64,000 nucleotides of DNA from Eupeodes corollae (taxonomy: Eukaryota; Arthropoda; Insecta; Diptera; Syrphidae). Position numbers and translations under genes: made by a program. The DNA lies in the NCBI RefSeq assembly GCF_945859685.1, contig NC_079147.1, positions 100,671,525 to 100,735,524 on the forward strand, written 5' to 3'. Positions 12,019 to 23,879 of the stretch are shown piece after piece. The stretch's first letter is position 1. The number at the start of each line of letters is the position of its first letter. The notes beneath the pieces were generated by a model. It was given only the letters and a program-made list of their open reading frames with translations. It was not told the origin of the DNA and did not search any database.

Positions 12019-14640
12019 TGCTACTTACTTACTTACTCAAGGTGGCGCTACAGTCCTGTGTGAACTAGGGCCTCACCCAACAAACTTCTCCATCTAGCTC
12101 AGTCCCCAGCTAGATGTCTCCATTTTCGCGCTCCAAGTTGGGTGAGGTCACCTTCCACTTGTGCGCGCACCTGATCCGCGGTATTCCTCTACTGCGCTGT
12201 CCTGTGGGTGTGGATTCGAAAACTTACCGGGCTGGAGCATTTGTTTCCATGCGCTCTACGTGAACCAGCCATCTTAGTCGTTGGACTTTTACGCTTCTGG
12301 CTAAGTCTACGTCGCTGTACAGCCCGTACAGCTCGTCGTTCCATCTTCTCCTCCATTAACCTTCGATGCATACGGGACCGTAGATCACACGAAAAACTTG
12401 TTTCTCGAAAGCGACCCAAGGAGCTTTCATCCACTTTTGTCATAGTTCATGCTACTGCACCGTATAGCAGGACGGGGTTGATAAGGGTCTTATATACCAA
12501 CACTTTGGTCCCTCGAGAGAAGACTTTACCACTCGATTGCTTTCTTAGTCCAAGGAAACAGCGGTTAGCAAGAGTTATTCTGCGTTTGATCTCAGCGCTG
12601 GTGTTGTTTTCTGCGTTTACAGTGGAGCCTAGGTAGACGAAGTCCTTCAAAGTTGCGTCTGTTGATAGTGACGTTTTAACCAAGACGTCAGTGTTGTATG
12701 TCCTTTCTTGACGACAGCATGTACTTTGTTTTGCCTTCATTAACCGTGAAACCCATTTTTGCCGCCTCTGCCTCAATATTCACAAAAGCCCCATTGACAT
12801 CACCCTGAGTTCTTCCGATTATGTCAATGTCATCAGCATGTGCCAGTTATTGGACAGACTCTTGAAAGATAGTGCCGCTAGTGTTGACGTGTGAGATCTG
12901 CACTATTCTTTCAAGCACGATGTTAAAAAAATCACATGACAGCGCATCACCTTGTCTAAAACCTTTTTTGACATCGAAAGGTTCTGTTAAGTTGTTTTCA
13001 ACCTTTATGGAGCAGCGTGAATTCTACATAGTCATCCTGCACAAACGGCCTAGATTGACAGGGATGCCAAAACTAGACATTTCTCTTCGCACCTCGTCCC
13101 TGTAGATGCTGTCATAGGTGGCCATGAAATCGATGAAGAGATGGTGGCTGTCGATTTGGTGTTCTTTGGTTTTTTTTAAAGAATGTGTCATAGCGTCAAT
13201 ATTTGATCAACTGTGGACTTTCCTGGTCTAAAACCACACTGATAAGGACCTATCAGGTTGTTGACGATGGGGTTTACACGTTCACATATTACGGCAGAGA
13301 AGATTTTATAGGCGATGTTAAGTAGACTGATTCCTCTATAGTTGGTATAGTTTAGAGGGTCTCTTTTTTTCAGGTTCGGGCAAACAATACTGAGGTTCCA
13401 TTCATCAGGCATGCTTTCTTCCGACCATTTCTTACAGATAAGTTGGTGCATGCTCCTAACCAACTTATTTCCAGCTGCTTTAAAGAGATCGGCATTGAAG
13501 CCATCTGCTCCAGTGGCTTTATTAGAGCTTAAATATGGCAATCTTTACTTCGTCTAAGTCGGGAGGACGGGATTGTTGGCTTTCGTCGTCTATATTGAAT
13601 GGATCATCCTGCCTGACAGCGGAATTCAGTTCTTTGTCGCCGTTATACAGTCTGCAGAAGTGGTCCTTCCATATCCTCAGCATTGACTGTGGTTCGACTA
13701 TGATGTTTCCACTTTCGTCTCTGCAGCCTTCGGTTCTAGGTTTATGTACCTGTGAATTTCGTTTCACCTGTTTATAAAACTTTCAAACTTCATTCCTGCT
13801 TTTAAACCTCACAATATCTTCAACCTCAGGCTTCTCATGCCCTTTTGAGAAGTCGGCGTTCCTCTCGCCTCTTCTGCTCATACAGCTCATGAGCAGCTCT
13901 TGTCCTTTTATGCAGCGCCGCTATGCGTACCTGTTGTTTGGCTGTATTTGCCTGCCGCACTCTTCATCAAACCAGCGGTTCCTTGTTGGTGGCTGTTTGA
14001 AACCCAGCACATCAGAGGCAGCTTCTCTGATTGCATCTTGGCAATGTTGCCACTGGTTTTCGATACATTGTGTTGTTTCGAGAGAGGTTACTTTTAACTC
14101 GGTCGGAAAAGGATCTGGCGATCTCTAGCGATTTTAGCCGTTCGATGTTGTTCCTTCTCCCAGCACCTCCCTGTTTTGCCTTGAGTCTGGAAATTCGAAG
14201 TGCTACCTTAGCTACAACGAGGTAGTGGTCCGAGTCGATGTTAGCTCCTCGTAAAGTTCGTACATCCATAATGCTGGAAGCGTGTCTGGCGTCGATCGCA
14301 ATATGGTCAATCTGACGTTAGATTGATTTGGAGAAGTCCAAGTTTCTTTGTGGATGTTGAGGTGTGGAAAACGGGTACTTGCTACCATGACAATTCGCTT
14401 CGCAGCAAAATCTATGAGCCTGAATCCGTTGTCGGAAGTGTTGTCGTGCAGGTTGTTCTTCCCGATTATTTCACCAAAAATGTCTTCCCTTCCTAGCTTG
14501 GCATTCAAATCGCCCAGGACTATTTTAATATCGTAGCTAAGGCACTGCTCATATGTTTTGTCTAGGAGCTCGAAGAACATATCTTTGGTGGGGGCGTGCG
14601 CACATATCAGGCTAATGTTGCCGAATTTAGCTAACATTTC
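12019..14640 (-). mobile_element. RTE-clade non-LTR retrotransposon, copy B, 5'-truncated
   Basis: Minus-strand copy whose 3' end is the short tandem TAAG tail (read as TTAC repeats at 12022-12037) directly after the conserved GGACTGTAGCGCCACC stretch. From 5' to 3' it holds part of an apurinic-type endonuclease (14640-14030), a linker (14030-13560), reverse transcriptase (13777-12800) and the C-terminal region (12776-12180). It begins within the endonuclease, so it is 5'-truncated, as is usual after incomplete reverse transcription. It is shared with copies at 17443-19636, 49700-53296 and 58807-61145. Confidence 0.9.
12180..14637 (-). pseudogene. RTE ORF: endonuclease-reverse transcriptase, frameshifted
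   Basis: The endonuclease part (14637-14212) shows SLICAHAPT, a VLGDLNAKLG block with the catalytic D-x-N, and DNGFRLIDF. DSDHYLVVAKV near 14240 carries the terminal catalytic S/D-H pair. Reverse transcriptase shows NKATGADGFNADLFK (13520), YRGISLLN, PYQCGFRPGKSTVDQI (13190-13250) and an ADDIDIIGR-like active site (about 12835). A C-terminal SAEIKRRITLANRCF segment and an arginine-rich GRPR-type tail follow. There is no RNase H, as expected for RTE. Breaks near 14210, 14000, 13530, 13190 and 12780 kill it. The product would nick target DNA and copy its own RNA onto it. Confidence 0.88.
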
Positions 14641-14904
14641 TGTGTGAAATGACCCAAAAACTCTCGAAACTATTGCATTTTCTATATTACATATTATGAC
14701 ATTTTTAGAAAACTCTAATAACTAAGATTGTCATTTTACACCTTCAAAGCGTAATGTAAGACTAAGATATACATTATGTTTTTTAAATTTTGTCAGCCTC
14801 CTTCAAATAACATAGAAGAACATTTTTAAGCGGTGCTCTATAGCTCATCTTTATGTTAAGTGTGTTACCCTAACCCTGATTAAAAGTCTGGATCCGCCCT
14901 TGAC

Positions 14905-15195
14905 GACAGATTCTATGAGGTAAAATTTGTCATTATGAACTTTTTGTTGTTCAATCTGGTGTTCCAAAGGGTAGCCATCGTGGCCCTTTTCTCTTCACCC
15001 TGACTAATAACGATGACGTAACGTCATGTCTGTGCTCAAATAAAGATCTTATTTTCGCTGATTACATAAAGACTTTTAAAGTAATAAAGTCTACCCGTGA
15101 TGCTAGTCTCTTACAGGCCGACATTGATAGTTTCACATTTTGGTGTGGGAAAATAGCCTAGCCCTCAACCCTAAAGCTACTTAAAAACGTATCGG
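14905..15195 (+). pseudogene. Jockey/CR1-like reverse transcriptase fragment
   Basis: A short decayed palm segment: VQSGVPKGSHRGPFLF (about 14953-15000), then a LIFADYIKTFK box where the catalytic F/YADD motif has lost its second aspartate (about 15052-15080), then LLQADIDSFTFWC. These three blocks in this spacing are diagnostic of jockey/CR1-type reverse transcriptases. Only about 95 residues remain, with one frameshift, flanked by unrecognised DNA. Confidence 0.7.
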
Positions 15196-15469
15196 TAGTG
15201 TATTTGTTTAAGGTGTGTCGCGACTTGACTTTTAAAGTTTACGTGTTAATTTTTGTTCCAACATAGAATTTACACATCACATTATAAAACCCTGGGTAAA
15301 GGAGTTAACTGATCCCTATGTTACTCTTTCTTTGTACAGGGTTATCCATTTTGAGGTTGAACGTTGACATAATGTAACCTAAATATTTTAGAATTTATTT
15401 CACAATTCATGTTTCAGCTCAAATGAAAAGGGTTTGTTTGGCTTGACATTATGTGTATGACACTACATC

Positions 15470-15638
15470 ATTGTAATGACCACCGCGCGAATTGTTGCCA
15501 TAATTTGACAATTACTGTATTTTAAATGCTCAAAAGTTAAAGGTTTATCTCCATAAACACGGTCTTCCGCGTAGCCCCACAAAACAACGTCCAGTGGTTT
15601 CAAATGGCATGAGCTTGGTGGCCAGTTGATATCGGCAT
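15470..15638 (-). pseudogene. Tc1/mariner-like transposase, C-terminal fragment
   Basis: INWPPSSCHLKPLDVVLWGY is readable on the minus strand (about 15570-15630), followed by a KPLTFEHLK segment. The same block is typical of the last catalytic region of a Tc1/mariner group whose other parts are at 33556-33795, 41900-42850 and 57195-57890. One usual aspartate is replaced (CH instead of CD). The fragment is cut on its N-terminal side by the LOA/I-group copy starting at 15639. Confidence 0.7.
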
Positions 15639-16306
15639 GGTAGGTAGGTAGAAATGGCGATCTCAAGGCAACCTAGCCTGACATCCAATTAGCGCTGTAG
15701 TGCGCCGTTTTGATACCAAAAACTCGTTTGACCTTTGATTGAAAGGGATAGATTAATAGAGAAGCTTCATAGCGATTATGTTAGAGACATTTTGTCGCAT
15801 TGAGAAAAAAGATTAGGTCTCTAATCTTTGTCTCAGATAGCTGAAATGGATTATCGTTTCACTTTCTCTTTGGTCACTACAGCTATGGCAAAAGGTGTTG
15901 TAAGAGATACCCAACTTCTCTGCATGAACTCATATAGGCCAATGTCCGGTACAAACCGCAACAATCCTGGCTATGTCTTGCCTTGGCCTGCATAGGAGAT
16001 CGTTTGTACGGGTTTTGTTATAGGTGGGCCATATCTTCCTACATATAATGCAGTTGGGTAAATTGCTCCACCTTCGGTTTGATTCAGTTTGGTAGATAGA
16101 AAAGACTTTACCTTTCATAGCACCAAGAGGAATGTTAACCATTTCCGCAAGTGAGCTATGAAGGGCCGATCTTTGCCTGGCTAGCTCGTCAGCCCGTTCA
16201 TTTCCCACGATACCACTATGACTCGGAACCCAGATCAGGGTGACACCGAGGTTAATATTCAGGTTCGCAAGCTCATTGCGCACCCGTCTTGTTGAAACCA
16301 CATATG
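15639..16306 (-). mobile_element. LOA/R1/I-group non-LTR retrotransposon, copy B, 3' fragment
   Basis: Minus-strand 3' end matching copy A at 1-2500. It begins with the TACC tail (GGTAGGTAGGTAG on the plus strand at 15639-15651), the 3' untranslated region, then the last part of RNase H with WVPSHSGIVGNERADELARQ (about 16150-16235) and the C-terminal region. It is 5'-truncated at about 16306 and has an internal deletion near 15840-15850 that removes part of the zinc-finger region. Confidence 0.85.
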
Positions 16307-16413
16307 CGTTGCGCGACAGTTAAGCAATCTATTTTCGTAAATGTCTTACTTTCAACTGAAAAAAAATGAATTATCCTTTTAAAATTGCAAAATGGATAAC
16401 TTACTTGATTTGG

Positions 16414-16613
16414 NNNNNNNNNNNNNNNNNNNNNNNNNNNNNNNNNNNNNNNNNNNNNNNNNNNNNNNNNNNNNNNNNNNNNNNNNNNNNNNNNNNNNNN
16501 NNNNNNNNNNNNNNNNNNNNNNNNNNNNNNNNNNNNNNNNNNNNNNNNNNNNNNNNNNNNNNNNNNNNNNNNNNNNNNNNNNNNNNNNNNNNNNNNNNNN
16601 NNNNNNNNNNNNN
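16414..16613. other. Assembly gap (200 N)
   Basis: A run of exactly 200 unknown bases. Open frames drawn across it are meaningless. Confidence 1.
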
Positions 16614-16686
16614 TTGTCAAAAAGTCGAGGTTTTGAGTTTAAGCGAATAATAAAGTACTTTTTCTAAGATTTTTACGATTTTATTT

Positions 16687-17432
16687 TTAACTTACCATGG
16701 GAAATCAATATAATAGGTCCAATTTGTCAAATTTTTCGAAGTTTCAAGAAAAAACCTAAAAATCCTAAAAAAAACATTACTCAAACTTGGTAAAAATTGA
16801 ATTTCGACTCAAATATCTTTGAAAAAACTTGAGATTATGGCTTTAAACTTATTAAATGTTATGAAAAATATTGTTTTCAACATTCATACAAATTTTGAGA
16901 AAAATCGCATAGACAGTTTTTTTACAAAAAATAAAAACTTAAAAAAATATTTAACAAAAGTTGGTAAAAATTGATTTTCAACTCAAATATCTTTTCAAAA
17001 ATTTGAGATTATGGCTTTCAACTAAATTTTACTTATAAGAAATATTGTTTTCAACATTTGGACAAATATTTTTAGATAAATCGCATTCACAGTTTTTTTT
17101 TACAAAAAATATAAACCTAATCAAAAAAATTAATAAAAGTTGGTAAAAATTGATTTTCGACTCAAATATCTTTTCGAAACTTTGAGATATTGGCTTTAAA
17201 CTCCTTAAAAAAAACAATGCTAAGACTTGGTAAAAATTCAATATCGAATAAAGTGGCTTTTCAAAAATTAAAAATATTGTCTTCAAACTTTATGTATATC
17301 ATAGAAAAAATTACTTTCAATATTCAGTAGTTTTTTTTTTATAAAAATCCGTTTTTCATAAAAAATAAAATCAAAAAACAATCGTGCGAAAATTTGGTAA
17401 AAATTGATGATCTGTTCTTGATATCGGACTTG
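16687..17432 (-). repeat. Satellite-bearing dispersed repeat, copy 3
   Basis: Reverse-complement copy. The family tail (AACTTACCATGGGAAAT, then GGTCCAATTTGTCAAA) is at 16690-16732, and three to four degenerate tandem units with GACTCAAATATCTTTTC follow at spacings near 175 bp (for example 16806, 16980 and 17160). It lacks the CpG-rich block and ends where the RTE copy at 17443 starts. Confidence 0.8.
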
Positions 17433-17442
17433 ATATCTGACT

Positions 17443-19636
17443 TATTTACTTACGTACATAAGGTGGCGCTACAGTCCTGTGTGACCTAGGGCCTCACCCA
17501 ACAAACTTCTCCATCTAGCTCGGTCCCTAGCAAGATGTCTCCAGTTTCGCGCTCCAAGTTGGGTGAGGTCACCTTCCACTTGAGCGCGCCACTTGATCCG
17601 TGGTCTTTCTCAACTGCGCTGTCCTGTGGGTGTGGATTCGAAGACTTTCCGTCCGAAGCATTGGTTTCCATGCGCTCGCTGTACGTGACCCAGCCATCTT
17701 AGTCGTTGGACTTTTGACTTTCGGGCTAAGTCTACGTCGCTGTACAGCCCGTACAGCTCGTCGTTATATCTTCTCCTCCACTCCCCCTTCGATGACTACG
17801 GGACCGTAGATCACACGAAAAACTTTTCTCTCGAATCGAATCAAGGTGCTTTTATCCGCTTTTGTCACAGCCCATGCTTCTGTATCGTATAGCAGGACGG
17901 GGATGGTAAGGATCTTATATAGGAAAAGTTTGCTCCCTCGAGAGAGGACTTTTCCACTCAATTGTTTTCTTAGTACAAAGAAACAGCGGTTAGCAAGAGA
18001 TATTCTGCGTTTGATCTCAGCGCTGGTGTTGTTTTCTGCGTTTACAGCGGAGCCTAGGTAGACGAAGACCTTGACTACCTCAAAGTAACGTCTGTCAATG
18101 GTGACGTTTTGACCAAGACGTCTTTGTTGTATGTCCATTCTTGACGACAGCATGCACTTTGTTTCGCCGTCATAAACCGTTAAACACATTTTTGCCGCCT
18201 CTACCTCAATACTCACAAAAGCCCAATTGACATCACGCTGAATTCTTCCGATTATGGCAATGTCATCAGCATATGCCAGTAATTGGACAGACTTTTGAAA
18301 GATAGTGCCTCTAGTGTTGACGTGTGAGCTCTGCACTATTCTTTCAAGCACGATGTTAAAAAAATACCATGAGAGCGCATCACCTTGTCTAAAACCTTTT
18401 TTGACATCGAAAGGGTTCTGTTAAGTTGTTTTCAACCTGTATGGAGCAGCGTGAATTCTCCATGGTTATCTTGCTCAAACGGACGAGTTTGGCAGGGATG
18501 CCAAAACTAGACATGGCTCTTTTTAGCTTGTTCCTGTAGATGCTGTTACATGCGGCCTTGAAATCGATGAAAAGATAGTGGTTGTCGATTTGGTGTTCTT
18601 GGGTTTTTTTCAGGATCTGCCGTAATGTGATTATTTGATCGAATGTGGACTTCTTCGGTCTAAAACCACACTGATAAGGACCTATCAGGTTGTTGACGAT
18701 GGGCTTTAGACATTCACATATTACGGCAGAGAAGATTTTATAGGCAATGTTAAGTACACTTATTCCTCTTTAGTTGGTGCAGTTTGGAGGGTCTCCTTTT
18801 TTCAGGATGAGGCATACAATACTAAGGTTCCATTCATCGGCCATGCTTTCTTCTGACCATATCTTACAGAAAAGTTGGTGCATGTTCATAACCAACTTAT
18901 CTCCAGCTGCTTCAAAGAGCTCGGCATTCAAGCCATCCGCTCCAGCGGCTTTATTAGTCTTCAGCTTAGATATGGCAATCTTTACTTCGTCTAAGTCAGG
19001 AGGACGGGATTGTTGGCTCTCGTCATCTATGTTGAATGGATCATCCTGCCTGACAGCGGAATTCAGTTCGTCGTCACCGTTATACTGTCTGAAGAAGTGG
19101 TCCTTTCATATCCACACCATTGACTGCGGTTCCACTACGATGTTTTCATTTTCGTCTTTGCAGCCTTCGGTTCTGGGTTTATGTACCTGTGAATTTCGTT
19201 TCACCTGTTTATAAAACTTTCGAACTTCATTCCTGCTTTTAAACCTCTCAACAGCTTCGACCGCACGCTTCTCATGCCCTCTCTTTTTCCTTCTGAGAAG
19301 TCTACGTTCCTCTCGCCTCTTCTGCTCATAGAGCTCATAAGCAGCTCTCGTCCTTTTATGCAGCGCCACTTTGCGTGCCTGCTGTTTGCTTGCATTTGCC
19401 TGCCGATATTCCTCATCAAACCATTTGTTCCTTGTTGGTGGCTGTTTGAAACCCAGCACATCAGAGGCGGCTTCTATGATTGCATCTTGGCAATATTGGC
19501 ACTGGTTTTCGATGCATTGTGTTGGCGGCAGAGAACTTCGAGAGAGGTTACTTGAAAACTTGGCCGGAAAAGGATTTGGCGATTGTAGTCGTTCGACGTT
19601 ATACCTTCTCCCAGCACCTCCCTGTTTTGCTTGCAG
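17443..19636 (-). mobile_element. RTE-clade non-LTR retrotransposon, copy C, 5'-truncated
   Basis: Same family as copy B. The plus-strand left end is TTAC repeats (17447-17460) followed by GGTGGCGCTACAGTCC. It contains the linker, reverse transcriptase and C-terminus; the endonuclease is absent because the copy begins near 19636. Its left neighbour is again the dispersed repeat, as for copy B. Confidence 0.9.
17764..19634 (-). pseudogene. RTE reverse transcriptase, frameshifted
   Basis: The linker (19634-19106) contains KQPPTRNKWFDEEYR and a very basic stretch near 19320. Reverse transcriptase blocks run from about 19214 to 17764, with the catalytic LLAYADDIAIIGR at about 18240-18280 and SAEIKRRISLANRCF near 18000. 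Stops or shifts near 19110, 18770, 18420 and 18350 break the frame, so no single protein is possible. The C-terminal reading VLLYDTEAWAVTKADKSTL is typical of RTE-type enzymes. Confidence 0.85.
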
Positions 19637-19639
19637 ACA

Positions 19640-20649
19640 ACTGACGCCTTTAAGAAATAAACTTTGCTGAGATACAGCCACAGCTGCAACAAAAAGGAGT
19701 CAAGCAATTGTCCTCTTTGTTAGAATTTTTTGCCGGCCGTCCAAATGCTTGTATGAAGTCCAAACTAGTGAATAAATACAAACGTCATATAGTCATATTT
19801 TCGAATTAATATTACGATTATTCATTATCTACGAGCTGTTGTGCCACAGTAGCCCGACGTTTTTTGGAACAATTATAAATGTCACGTTAGGAGAAAACAT
19901 TTTGAGAATTCTTGAAAGGAACTGCTTATTCGAATTCATTAATCACATTTGAAAATAATTACCAATAGTAGTTAATTCTAGGTTAAAGTGATGGAGTTAC
20001 CAATAGTAACACAAAATTAATTAAAGGAAAACAGATAAGATTAAAAACCTCCTTTTTTATCGAACGGAGGCAAGGAAAGTAATGAAATATTCAATCAATA
20101 TCTTTACTAACTTACAGTAGATACAAATGATTAGTTTGGCGCAGAAGATATCATGTTCAGTATTAGTTCCTATCAAGGCCTACCTTTTCTTTTTTGACAG
20201 GATCATCCGATCACTTTTATCGAAAAGATCTTTACTTTATTAACAACCAACTGCAGCTTGTTTCCTACAATTCTGTCCAGAGTCTAAAATTTGGTTTTGG
20301 AGTAAAAAAACTTAGTTTTTGCCGAAATTTTTGCATTGTAGTAATTTACGTACAATTCATAATTGCTGCTCTTCCAAAAACGTGCTTCTTGGAATGCGAT
20401 AAGAGGTTAGACAGTGAATTATTCCACGAACTTTCCAGCTGGAGCTCTAAAGTCACTTTTAGTGTATACATATTGTAATATAGATTCTATGTAATTTGTT
20501 TGTATTTTACTTATAATCAACCCTATTTCTAATACAAAATTCTTGATTAGGGTCCTCTTAATAATTCTGTACCATCTCAGACCGTAAATAAATGGCAAAA
20601 CCGACAACTCAGATGGCCAAACTGCACAACTCTTAAAATATGAACTTAC
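19640..20649. other. No gene recognised
   Basis: About 1 kb. One open frame of 94 codons (20194-20478, plus) has no recognisable family, signal or context, and I do not call it a gene. Confidence 0.4.
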
Positions 20650-21260
20650 ATAATGTAATTGGAGGGTTAATGCACCAGCTCATGAACCAAGTGTTGAAAG
20701 AGAAATGTATGCCCGATGATGGCACGTACCAGTGCAGTGTGGCTTCAGCTTAGGCAGATCAACGATATGCCAAATGTTCACATTGTGGAAAATCCTTTAA
20801 AAGTCCTACGAATTTCTAGTCGAGTCCCACCATCTTTTCATCGAATTCAACTGGGTATCCCGAAAAAACTGATCCAGCCAAACATGACGTTACAAAATAC
20901 TCGGTGCAATGTGCAGATGCGTAAACATTTATCCAAGCTATTGCACACATGTCCTGTCGAGGGTTCAGACGAGGAAATGTGCTATCATGTGATTTCTTTT
21001 TTTCCTGCAAGGCACTATTTTTAACAGGTCTTCACAATTGCCTTGCTATGCTAAAGACATCGACATCATTGGCAGCTCCAAGCGGGCTATTCTTGAATTA
21101 TTTCAAACTATTGATAGAAAAATTGATACTGGGCACTTTCGAGAGAAAAACATTAGCCAAATATTTTTGGTCCTTTATGCGAAGAGGCCGAATTGGGTTG
21201 AAGATTCAATCGTTAACTGTACGAGCTGTGTCAATATGTGGATGTAGTCTAATGAACCAA
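20650..21260 (+). pseudogene. Ancient RTE reverse transcriptase remnant
   Basis: Only scattered family landmarks survive. MHQLMNQV and MPDDGT (about 20670-20725) match the RTE block MHQLICK...MPDEWN seen elsewhere in the window. A GFRRGNVLSCDFFF stretch (about 20960-21000) matches the RTE box GFRQGDxLSCDFF, and KDIDIIGSSKRAILEL (about 21050-21090) matches the region after the active site. The catalytic aspartate pair is damaged. This is the most diverged RTE copy here. Confidence 0.65.
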
Positions 21261-21324
21261 AACACTCATTAACATCGAGTGAATAGGCAACTACGCTCAA
21301 GCAAAGAAAATCTTCAAATCCCAG

Positions 21325-21495
21325 CCCTCTGGTTCGAGACGACTAGATAAACCGAAGATCCGCTACAAAGACCTGGCGGATACTGACTCAATTGCGGGCG
21401 TCTGGAGGGAGCTTTCAAGGACGATGAAAAAACGCAACATCTTAGGCTTCGACTCTCAATGCAATGGATCGGGAGCCGGATAAGTAAGTAGTAAT
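21325..21495 (+). pseudogene. Possible 3' coding end of an RTE-like element
   Basis: A basic reading frame RLDKPKIRYKDLADTD with a following WRELSR stretch, ending at TAAGTAAGTAG (about 21480-21490), resembles the last exon-like block and TAAG tail of RTE elements. The resemblance is weaker than for the other copies. Confidence 0.4.
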
Positions 21496-23860
21496 ACTTC
21501 TCACTATTCTTGCAAGGAAAAATACTTACTGTTACTGAAATTAAGTGTAAGTTACTATTGTCTATGAAATGAGAGACATATTCTTTCATCCTTAAAATTA
21601 AAATCTTAATACAACCTTTTTCCTCACTCGACCTCTTGGTCTTATTTGGTAGTGTTTAATTAAATATAAACTTATACTTTCAGTGAAAACATAAGACATA
21701 AAGGCTATCACTAACATACCAATTAAAGTTTTTGAAGAAATTATCGATTTTGTTACAACTGGTTATCTTTAATATTCGAACGGTTTTCTAAGAACATGAG
21801 TTTTTTTTACAATACACAAAGCCTTTAAAGAGCCAGCCAGACTGTTTTTGTTTTTCTATTTGGTTTTTCAATGATGTCCCATGGGCTTTAGACTTGCCTA
21901 AAGGCGTTGCTTACAAAATAAAAACGTCAGACCCCCTGGTTTTTAAAAACATTGTTGTTTTTTTATTTTCTATTGTTGGCCCGACTTGCATATCAATATA
22001 CATAGTTTGTTTAAGATAAGACCCCTGTACCAAGTTTTTGAATTATTTATGATACCCATGTTGCAATCATCGAATATCCCTTGTGAAATTCTTTGATTTG
22101 ATCCTAAGACACCATCCTCCTCTGTCGCCCCGTAGCAAATCCTTTTATACGCATTACCATTATTACCAACCACTTTCCCTGATTTTCGAGTTTCGGTTTC
22201 GGGTTTGTTTACTTTTCTACGAGTACCACACACTCCACCAAATAATGTGTACCTTTCTAGCTGCCACCACCGACCGCCGGCGCCAAGCCGCGCCGCCGCC
22301 ATCCCCGTTGAATCTTTTCTCACAGGAGCAACCAAAACTCACAATGATGGTTTGATATTATGTTGAATGAATGTTAAAATGAGAATGTGTCGTCTCTCAA
22401 ATCGGTATACAAAACCCACACGACGACGATGATGACAACAAGGGCGAGGACAAGGACAAGGACGAGGAAGAGGATGACGACGGATGAGTGTAAATCAATT
22501 AATTGTGTTTGCCATTGTTGCACGATGATTGTGTATAATGTATCTCACGGTGTGTGGCATTTGCTGATGGGCGCACAATTTTAGGGGTGCAATTGGGATT
22601 TCCATTTCCATTCCAGTTGCTGTTATTCATACCTACTGATCCTGATCTCTGGAAGTCAGAATTCAGAATTGAGAACCAGAACCACACACAGGAGCCAGCA
22701 GCCATCAGAAGGACATTATTTGTGTGTGATATGACACTGGGCAAGGGAAAATTGGGAGGAATATAAAGGAACATTTTTCAATTTGTTTTATGTTAATTTT
22801 AAAAAAGAAATGTGAAAGAGGAATAAAAAAGAAAACGACAAATAGGAATAAGAGGATTCCCATTGAAAGGATAAGCGGAAAATTAATTGCTTCTCTGTTT
22901 GTTGGCATTTAAATTTACCAACCTACATACATACATATATGTAGGCCAAATAAGTTGAGGAAAGGGAGGGGATGGCTTTTTAGGTGAGTCTTATTGACAG
23001 AGGCGTTTTTAAACGGATTAAAGTCTGTGATAGATGCACATTTTTTTATATGCACCCATTATTGAAAGATTTATTGCATTTTTTGTTTTAATCAGGATTA
23101 TGTGTGAGATATGTTTTAACTAACAGGAACAAGGATATACCTGATTCCAATAATTAAAAAACTACTAAAGCTGCCCCAGATCGTTGCATATATGTATTTT
23201 ATGAATAAATTAAATATATCAGTGTCATAAAAAATCCGTGTGCATTAAAACTTAATAACGTTTGCTATATGTCCTGCATCACTCTGCAGGCTTCAATCAA
23301 ATTGCACCTGGATCCAAAGATAGAATAAGAATAACGCGTGTGCTCGGGCTCATCATAATTTAAGACCAAGGAAGGTAGATTTTTTGACGAAATTGATAAT
23401 GATCAACTGCAGTTGGCAGGCCATTTTTAATAACTCTTTTACTTTTAACTTGACGTACACATTTTTATATTTTTGAGGACGCACAAAACTTTTTGTTTGG
23501 AACTAAAGTAAAGAAATCTATTGATATGGTCAACATTTTTGTCAAATGTATAGTTGTGGGCCTTTTGATATGCCCAAAAGATGCATTCAATGCTATACTG
23601 CTACTACTCCTATCCTCCGAACTCTACATTAAATATTTTGAATGGTGAAGTGCTCTTTAAGATCACACGTTTGATTCTCTTGAGAATGAAAACTTTTATA
23701 TTGAACAGGGTTAAAAATGTTAGACCTAAGGAAAACGAATATTAAGGAGGTTATTATTACTATCGAGTTGGTTCACTTTCTCAGCGGTTTAGAGCTGGAA
23801 AACTTTTACCGACCTTTTGGGGTTCGGGTCGAGGTCATGAGGGGGGAATTCATCCCAGCT
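21496..23860. other. No gene recognised; GC-rich and acidic-codon low-complexity patches
   Basis: Mostly AT-rich. A relatively GC-rich patch is at 22255-22310 (GCCGGCGCCAAGCCGCGCCG). A GAC/GAT/AAG-type low-complexity run is at 22420-22488. Short CATACA/TATATG repeats are near 22925-22945. A 90-codon open frame (22083-22355) overlaps the GC-rich patch but has no recognisable domain. Confidence 0.4.
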
Positions 23861-23879
23861 CATAATTCGTCGCGATTTG

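Noticed and set aside
13522..14637. Plus-strand frames in 12.2-14.2 kb and 18.8-19.7 kb
   Set aside because: Antisense shadows of the RTE reverse transcriptase; the same shadow frames recur in each RTE copy.
16273..16667. Open frames of 90-115 codons across 16273-16667 on both strands
   Set aside because: Almost entirely made of the 200-N gap; they have no meaning.
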